NCBI GenBank assembly: GCA_945875045.1
Contig: CAMCIX010000105.1
Span: 1-6,224, forward strand
Length of the DNA stretch: 6,224 bases
Origin: an uncultured Clostridia bacterium
Lineage (GTDB): Bacteria > Bacillota > Clostridia > Oscillospirales > Acutalibacteraceae
Reading direction: 5' to 3'
In this document: one piece after another, positions 1-3,299 of the stretch
Layout of the letters: every line of letters starts with the position of its first letter
How positions within the stretch are numbered: position 1 is the stretch's first letter
Notes under the pieces: generated by a model
Told to the model about the DNA's origin: nothing
Seen by the model: only the letters and a program-made list of their open reading frames with translations
Database searches by the model: none
Made by a program: the position numbers and the translations under genes

Positions 1-54
1 GCACTTAGCGGAAATGATTGCGGAATTTACCTTGTTCTTGATTTTCTTAAACAT
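1..54 (-). CDS. Second DUF6133-like small membrane protein, N-terminal fragment
   Basis: This is the start of a gene that leaves the window at the left edge; only 18 codons are visible, reading MFKKIKNKVNSAIISAKC. Twelve of these 18 residues match the N-terminus of the complete neighbour at 105-326, so I read it as a tandem paralogue. The ATG at 54-52 is preceded by a GAGGT ribosome site at the same kind of distance as in the neighbour. The leader block AAAGAAAGAA(C/T)GAGGTAAAA is shared by both copies. The gap from the neighbour's stop codon is only 50 bp, which indicates one operon. The transmembrane part lies outside the window, so the family assignment rests on the paralogy alone. Confidence 0.65.
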   Translation of the reverse strand, partial: MFKKIKNKVNSAIISAKC

Positions 55-104
55 ATTCTTTTACCTCGTTCTTTCTTTGTTTTTGTTTTTTGTTTTGGGT
101 TAAA

Positions 105-326
105 TTAACCCGCATAGTTGAAGAGACCGGTTATCTTGGTCGTCACGGTCGGCATAATTGTAGTGTTAAACAGCGTGTAAAGTCCGGCAAGGAGCAATGC
201 ACCGATAACTACGGCGATAAGAATTTTTACGCCGGAGTCAACATAACCCTCAGCCTTCTTGGTAGCGATGGTCGCCTTAGCAGTCGCAACCATGGAATTA
301 ACCTTGTTGCTGATTTTCTTGAACAT
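105..326 (-). CDS. Small single-helix membrane protein, DUF6133-like, ICE backbone
   Basis: The protein has 73 aa: a short lysine-rich N-terminus (residues 1-25), an AEGYVDSG motif (26-32 region), one strongly hydrophobic helix (about 33-52, ILIAVVIGALLLAGLY), and a short C-terminal tail ending in LFNYAG. From memory, this arrangement matches the small DUF6133 proteins encoded in conjugative elements of gut Clostridia, usually close to type IV secretion genes. I could not check this by a search. The function is not established; a pilin-like or channel-associated role in the cell membrane is only a guess. The start is supported by GAGGT at 334-338, 7 nt before the ATG. The gene follows spoVG by 58 bp and precedes a tandem paralogue, so all three are probably co-transcribed. 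Confidence 0.75.
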   Translation of the reverse strand: MFKKISNKVNSMVATAKATIATKKAEGYVDSGVKILIAVVIGALLLAGLYTLFNTTIMPTVTTKITGLFNYAG

Positions 327-384
327 AAATTTTACCTCATTCTTTCTTTAGTTTTTTAGTTGGGTATTCTTTTTTGGGCTGTCA

Positions 385-666
385 TTATTCAGCCTTTTCG
401 CTGATCTTCTGCTCGTAGGCAGCAAACACAGCGGTTTCCAAAGCCTCGCGGACTTCGGACTTGATGGGATGAACGATATCACGGCGTACATCCTTGCCTT
501 CGGCATCCTGATAGGTTGCGTAAGGCATTGCAACGAACTTTGCGTTCTCGGTCTCGATCACTCTGACGTTGTGGATAACAAAAGCGCCGTCCACAGTCAC
601 AGAAGCCACTGCCTTGAGGGGCTTGCCGTTCTCGATGACCTTGCGGATTTTAACATCAAACTGCAT
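385..666 (-). CDS. spoVG: SpoVG family nucleic-acid-binding regulator
   Basis: The protein has 93 aa, close to the usual 85-100 aa. It shows the family core: KIRKV near the start, ASVTVDGAFVIHNVRVIE (21-38), FVAMP (44-48) and the signature DIVHPI (63-68), followed by a C-terminal helix. Chromosomal SpoVG was found as a sporulation gene in Bacillus and binds DNA and RNA in several Firmicutes and spirochetes. Copies carried by clostridial mobile elements are common and their targets are unknown. The start is MQFDV, because AAAGGAGG (676-683) lies 9 nt upstream. An in-frame ATG 27 codons further upstream has no ribosome site and adds residues foreign to the family. The gene sits 109 bp after parB, and a weak promoter of its own is possible in that gap. 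Confidence 0.93.
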   Translation of the reverse strand: MQFDVKIRKVIENGKPLKAVASVTVDGAFVIHNVRVIETENAKFVAMPYATYQDAEGKDVRRDIVHPIKSEVREALETAVFAAYEQKISEKAE

Positions 667-675
667 ACTGTTTTT

Positions 676-683
676 CCTCCTTT
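676..683 (-). promoter_or_regulatory. Ribosome binding site fixing the spoVG start
   Basis: The minus strand reads AAAGGAGG with 9 nt to the ATG at 666. It decides between the 93-aa and the 120-aa reading of this gene in favour of the shorter, family-typical protein. Confidence 0.85.
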
Positions 684-696
684 CTTTGACGATTTT

Positions 697-727
697 TATA
701 TAAGTGAAATTGCGGGCAGGGTAACAA
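697..727 (-). promoter_or_regulatory. Possible spoVG promoter
   Basis: On the minus strand, TTGTTA (727-722) is followed after 18 nt by TTATAT (703-698), a loose match to a sigma-A -35/-10 pair. Transcription would begin about 25 nt before the spoVG start codon. The match is imperfect, and the gene could equally be read through from parAB. Confidence 0.3.
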
Positions 728-775
728 AAAAGACCGGGAAAGCTCATGCTCTCTCAGCCTTGTGCGCACTCTTTA

Positions 776-1714
776 TTACCTTGCCTGCTCCCGTTGTTTC
801 CTTAAAAATTTCTGATAGTGTTCCAGTGCCTTAATGACATAATCTTCTGCCATTCTGTCGTTATAGTCCTTGGGGATATACGGTTTCAGCCGGTCAAAGG
901 AAAACTTGAATTTTGGTTTTTGATTGGGCTTTTCCTCCGCCATAATGTCCTGAACCTTATCGTAGTTGATTTCTCCGGCTTCAAACGCCTTGCGGATACG
1001 GATTGCCTGGTCGTGCGAAGGAAACGCTTCGGTTTCATCAATACGGTCAACAATATCCCGCTGAGTTTCTTCATCGAGATACGAAAGCTCCACCGCAGGA
1101 CGCATTTTCATCTGACCTTTGTCCACAAACTCCTGAAGCTCGGGGACAAGATAAGTAAGACGGATATATCTTTTGATCTGTGTTGTACTGTCACCGGATT
1201 CCTCAGCGAGTTCAGTATTCGATCTCTCTAACTTCGGTCCCACTGGGTCCGAAGTTAAATCCGTTCTCTGTCCCTGTCTTTTTATTGCGTCCAACTTCAT
1301 TTTGTAGGCTCGTCCTTTGTCGCAAGGCAAAATTTCCGACCGTTGGGCATTACTGTCAACCATTAAAATAATGGCTTCGTCACGGCTGACTTCTACAACC
1401 TCACAACGCAAGGTTTCAAGCCCGATCCGTTCGGATGCGTGCTTTCTTCGATGTCCCGAAATCATTTCATATCTGCCGTCGTCCTTTTTGCGTACCATAG
1501 CCGGTGTGATTACACCTCGGTCTCTGATACTTTCCATCAGGTTTTGCATATCCTCATCATCAAGGACACGGTATGGATGGTCGGGGAAATCGTCAATTTC
1601 CGAAAGCGGAATATCAAAGATTTTCGGGAGCTTGTTTTCGGCTCGCTCCTTGTCGTTCATAAACAGCTCATCGAGAGCCGTCATCCCTAAATCGAGCTTT
1701 TTCACGCGCGGCAA
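776..1714 (-). CDS. parB: ParB/RepB/Spo0J-type partition protein
   Basis: This 312-aa protein is the centromere-binding partner of ParA, expected to load on a parS site and spread on DNA. An N-terminal extension (1-30) precedes the ParB/sulfiredoxin-like CTP-binding domain (about 31-125). That domain contains DHPYR (45-49) and the GHRR box (87-90). A linker (about 147-165) leads to the helix-turn-helix (about 166-190, TELAEESGDSTTQIKRYIRLTYLV). A charged C-terminal region (about 255-312) takes the place of the usual dimerisation domain. The layout and the N-terminal segment GMTALDELFMND match ParB copies that I recall from clostridial ICEs. The start is a TTG at 1714, supported by AAGGAGGT at 1723-1730. 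The next in-frame ATG is codon 11. The gene overlaps the end of parA by 47 bp in another frame, which suggests translational coupling. Confidence 0.93.
   Translation of the reverse strand: MPRVKKLDLGMTALDELFMNDKERAENKLPKIFDIPLSEIDDFPDHPYRVLDDEDMQNLMESIRDRGVITPAMVRKKDDGRYEMISGHRRKHASERIGLETLRCEVVEVSRDEAIILMVDSNAQRSEILPCDKGRAYKMKLDAIKRQGQRTDLTSDPVGPKLERSNTELAEESGDSTTQIKRYIRLTYLVPELQEFVDKGQMKMRPAVELSYLDEETQRDIVDRIDETEAFPSHDQAIRIRKAFEAGEINYDKVQDIMAEEKPNQKPKFKFSFDRLKPYIPKDYNDRMAEDYVIKALEHYQKFLRKQREQAR
1229..1257. repeat. 29-bp near-perfect palindrome inside parB (candidate parS)
   Basis: Arms TAACTTCGG and CCGAAGTTA enclose a second pair, CCC and GGG, with a 3-nt centre. Thirteen of 14 base pairs match, and only one symmetrical T/T position fails. 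It covers codons 153-162 of parB, in the linker between the CTP-binding domain and the helix-turn-helix, a part that varies between family members. The same bases would form a stable hairpin in parB mRNA. No U-run follows, so it is not an intrinsic terminator. A parS site inside parB has precedent in Bacillus subtilis spo0J, but the sequence here differs from the Bacillus parS consensus. The role as parS is inference. Confidence 0.6.
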
Positions 1715-2492
1715 TGTCCAGCACCTCCTTCGTCAAGTTTCTGTATGCGTCTGCAACCTTGCACTTATTGTCATAGGCAAAGATACTCTTGCCCTCCATA
1801 TTGGCTTCTGTCACTCGGACGGAAGCCGGGATAAAGGTATCAAACACATTGATTTTCATTCCAAAGTTTTCACGCATTGACTCAATAACCGATCTGTCGT
1901 TGACGGTTCGTGCGTCAACCATTGTAAAGAGGATACCGTCGATTTTTAGGTCTGGGTTAATCCCTCGCTTGACCTGCGAATAGGTACGCAAGAGTAAATC
2001 AAGACCTTTTGTAGATAATATCCTCGGCTGGCTCGGTACGATGATACTGTCTGCCGCTACAAAAGCATTGATTGGCAGAAGTCCAAGGGAAGGGGTGCAG
2101 TCTATGAGAATATAGTCGTAGTTCTTTTTTATTTGATTTACATAGGTTCTCATAATGCACTCTCGGCTCATCACCGTAAACAGATAGCTTTCAATACCGG
2201 ACAGTTCCACATTACAGGGCATAAGATCAATGCCCTCGTCGCAGTGTATGATACCGAAATCATCTTCAAAGGATTTGTTGTCTATAACATTCCCCATAAC
2301 CGTTGCAAGGGAAATGTCCAGCTCGTCGGGTCGCTTAATACCGAGACTGATTGACAACGAACCCTGCGGGTCAGCGTCGATAAGCAAAACCTTTTTACCG
2401 GCGTTAAGAAGCCCAACTCCGAGATTCAATGCCGTAGTGGATTTACCCGTGCCTCCTTTCTGGTTTTCGATTGCAATTACTTTGCAACTCAT
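1668..2492 (-). CDS. parA: ParA-family partition ATPase
   Basis: This 274-aa ATPase of the MinD/ParA class is expected to bind DNA non-specifically in its ATP form and to position ParB-bound DNA before division. The deviant Walker A motif KGGTGKST is at 12-19, with the signature lysine 12 and catalytic-loop lysine 17. The A' motif VLLIDADPQGS is at 35-45, and the Walker B motif YILIDCTPSLG at 127-137. There is no N-terminal helix-turn-helix extension. The protein therefore resembles the shorter, Soj-like type, in which ParB rather than ParA usually regulates transcription. The ATG at 2492 has AGGAG 9 nt upstream (2502-2506). It is the first protein gene after the structured region 2536-2932, and its 3' end overlaps parB. 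On an integrated element it would stabilise the excised circular form. Confidence 0.95.
   Translation of the reverse strand: MSCKVIAIENQKGGTGKSTTALNLGVGLLNAGKKVLLIDADPQGSLSISLGIKRPDELDISLATVMGNVIDNKSFEDDFGIIHCDEGIDLMPCNVELSGIESYLFTVMSRECIMRTYVNQIKKNYDYILIDCTPSLGLLPINAFVAADSIIVPSQPRILSTKGLDLLLRTYSQVKRGINPDLKIDGILFTMVDARTVNDRSVIESMRENFGMKINVFDTFIPASVRVTEANMEGKSIFAYDNKCKVADAYRNLTKEVLDIAAREKARFRDDGSR
1723..1730 (-). promoter_or_regulatory. Ribosome binding site fixing the TTG start of parB
   Basis: The minus strand reads AAGGAGGT inside the coding sequence of parA, followed after 8 nt by TTG at 1714. The near-consensus site supports the non-ATG start over the internal ATG at codon 11. Confidence 0.8.
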
Positions 2493-2525
2493 CTAATAAT
2501 GCTCCTTTCCATTTTATTTGAATCT

Positions 2526-2554
2526 ATTATGATCCACCTAAACATATAAATCAT
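2526..2554 (-). promoter_or_regulatory. Possible parAB promoter overlapping a palindrome
   Basis: CATAAT (2531-2526) differs by one base from the -10 consensus. It would place transcription start about 27 nt before the parA ATG. No good -35 box is present at the proper distance; the nearest hexamer is ATGATT at 2554-2549. The left arm of the palindrome 2536-2570 lies between the two positions, where a bound regulator would block polymerase. Transcription may instead begin upstream of 2932. Confidence 0.3.
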
Positions 2555-2570
2555 TTTTATATGCTTAGGT
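2536..2570. repeat. 15-bp inverted repeat upstream of parA (operator, centromere or RNA switch)
   Basis: Arms 2536-2550 and 2556-2570 (ACCTAAACATATAAA and TTTATATGCTTAGGT) match at 14 of 15 positions around a 5-nt centre. On the minus-strand RNA the single mismatch becomes a G-U pair, so all 15 pairs can form. It lies 44 bp before the parA start. It could be a ParB-binding operator, a parS-like site, or a hairpin in the leader RNA. No U-run follows, so it is not a classic terminator. Confidence 0.65.
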
Positions 2571-2932
2571 CGTACATCCTATTTGTTCTCAACACCCCGG
2601 ATGTAATGGGAACAACACAGGCGGCTGTTGCAAGCAGCTCCATGGGAATCTCACCCTCGCCCCTTCATTATGGACCGACCGCGAATTACGGAAGTATCAT
2701 TATCGCCTGCATCTGTCATCGCCGTCTTTGTCTGCCGACAAATTAAAGAAGTGTAAGTTTTATCGCTCCCTCCCGTTCGGAAGATCGTGGCGCACTCACT
2801 TCGCGGCTCGGATTGCTCCGATGCAGGTAACGTACCTGTGTGCTGTATATTCAGTTTTCAAGGATCGTAGAGACGATTTTTGTCCCTCAATAGGTAGGCA
2901 GCGAGAAGGCATATTTTTGGACCCCCTAAGCA
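2562..2932 (-). ncRNA. Candidate structured leader RNA upstream of parAB
   Basis: About 370 nt without a convincing protein gene. Minus-strand TGCTTAGG (2932-2925) is complementary to CCTAAGCA (2569-2562), which would close the whole region. Inside, in transcript order, are: ATCGT/ACGAT (2877-2864); CAGGTA/TACCTG (2838-2824); TCGGA/TCCGA with a GCAA tetraloop (2821-2808); CTTCC/GGGAG with loop GAAC (2783-2770); TTTGTC/GACAAA (2742-2727); and a pseudoknot-like pair of stems at 2615-2573. An 8-nt match (2827-2820 with 2713-2706) offers an alternative fold. I do not recognise an RNA family. It could be a long 5' leader controlling parAB, a separate RNA, or a DNA site with many palindromes, such as an origin. 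The pairings were found by eye; no folding energy or covariation was computed. Confidence 0.45.
2796..2912 (-). CDS. Possible 38-aa leader peptide
   Basis: An ATG at 2912 follows an AGGGGG sequence (2927-2922) at 9 nt and opens a 38-codon frame ending in TGA at 2796. It starts MPSRCLPIEGQKSSL and ends IGAIRAAK. It has no recognisable domain and no signal or membrane segment. The frame runs through three of the RNA hairpins of this region, so a translating ribosome would change which structures form, as in leader-peptide attenuation. I have an unverified recollection that translations of similar stretches appear as tiny hypothetical proteins in gut Firmicutes. That would also fit a conserved non-coding RNA read as protein. 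Whether it is translated is open. Confidence 0.25.
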   Translation of the reverse strand: MPSRCLPIEGQKSSLRSLKTEYTAHRYVTCIGAIRAAK

Positions 2933-2968
2933 AAAAAATTAAAAAAATTTTTTTAGACAACAAAAAAA
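2932..2968. other. Array of A7/T7 tracts
   Basis: Between the terminator stem and the structured region, the minus strand reads T7, then GTTGTCT, A7, T7, AA, T7. Such phased A and T tracts bend DNA and can serve as an UP-like promoter element. TTGTTG (2963-2958) and TAATTT (2941-2936), 16 nt apart, are a poor promoter match. The first T7 belongs to the terminator. Confidence 0.4.
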
Positions 2969-2997
2969 GCCGCTGCTTTCAATGTGAAAACAGCGGC
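2962..2997 (-). terminator. Intrinsic terminator upstream of the parA leader region
   Basis: On the minus strand, GCCGCTG and CAGCGGC form 7 pairs. A one-base mismatch and TTTC/GAAA follow, with a 5-nt loop. The stem is followed at once by seven T. No minus-strand gene is seen between this site and the ppdK terminator about 200 bp upstream. It may therefore be an insulator that stops chromosomal read-through from entering the element. On the plus strand it lacks a T-run. Confidence 0.85.
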
Positions 2998-3197
2998 AAA
3001 ACCCGAGTATATTATGTTATTGGTAATTATTTAAGTGCGTTTTCTTCGCAATGAGTGCAAATGTTGTCGGGTAACGTCACATTTTACCGCATGGACCGAA
3101 AAATCGTATTCTCATAGATAAAACCACTATGAGAATAAAACTCTGATTTTATTATCAAAAATGCCCGCAAATTCAAGGTTTTTCGCCACTTCTGAAG
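2998..3197. other. Non-coding stretch between two terminators, likely element/chromosome junction
   Basis: No frame with a ribosome site is seen on either strand. The only clear structure is a perfect 11-bp inverted repeat, TATTCTCATAG (3107-3117) and CTATGAGAATA (3127-3137), with a 9-nt spacer. It is not followed by a T-run on the minus strand. Since ppdK and its terminator lie on one side and the mobile-element backbone on the other, the insertion boundary should be in or near this stretch. The exact point cannot be fixed from one end. Confidence 0.45.
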
Positions 3198-3237
3198 AAA
3201 AAAACAGACCTCATAGGATTTCTCCTACAAGGTCTGT
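3198..3237 (-). terminator. Intrinsic terminator of ppdK
   Basis: On the minus strand, ACAGACCT pairs with AGGTCTGT (3237-3230 with 3211-3204). A TG/TG internal mismatch and TAGGA/TCCTA follow, closed by a GAAA tetraloop. Seven T follow, counting the last stem base. It lies 62 bp after the ppdK stop codon, so ppdK is probably transcribed as a single unit. Confidence 0.92.
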
Positions 3238-3299
3238 GTGGTTATTCATTTTGTGTTCAGGTAGAAATTTTCGTCTACCCTAAAACAGCAAATTTCTGA

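Larger units (their letters stand above)
1..2997. mobile_element. End segment of a probable integrative conjugative element
   Basis: The order parA, parB, spoVG, DUF6133-like, DUF6133-like, all in one direction, is the backbone of a conjugative-type element as I know it from gut Clostridia. It directly adjoins a chromosomal metabolic gene. The transfer genes and integrase would lie beyond the left edge. Seen directly: the gene content and the change from metabolic to partition genes. Inferred: integration and transfer ability. The right boundary is approximate (between about 2997 and 3197). An integrated plasmid, or a misjoined contig, would look similar. Confidence 0.6.

Noticed and set aside
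667..747. 27-codon N-terminal extension of SpoVG
   Set aside because: It has no ribosome site, its residues are foreign to the family, and it would run through the AAAGGAGG site of the internal start.
726..753. Possible terminator between parB and spoVG
   Set aside because: The stem is only 6 pairs with a G-U, and the T-run starts 6 nt after the stem, too far for a normal intrinsic terminator.
1317..1880. Plus-strand open frame of 187 aa across parA and parB
   Set aside because: It is antisense to two confidently assigned genes and shows no motif.
2561..3054. Two plus-strand open frames in the region upstream of parA
   Set aside because: Neither has a ribosome site or a protein-like composition, and both run through the hairpins and A/T tracts of the structured region.
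3260..3279. GGTAGA/TCTACC hairpin just after ppdK
   Set aside because: It has six pairs and no T-run. The much stronger terminator at 3198-3237 explains ppdK termination.
2493..3299. tRNA or CRISPR array as the insertion site or content of the gap
   Set aside because: No tRNA-like cloverleaf with a TTC-arm motif and no regularly spaced direct repeats were seen.
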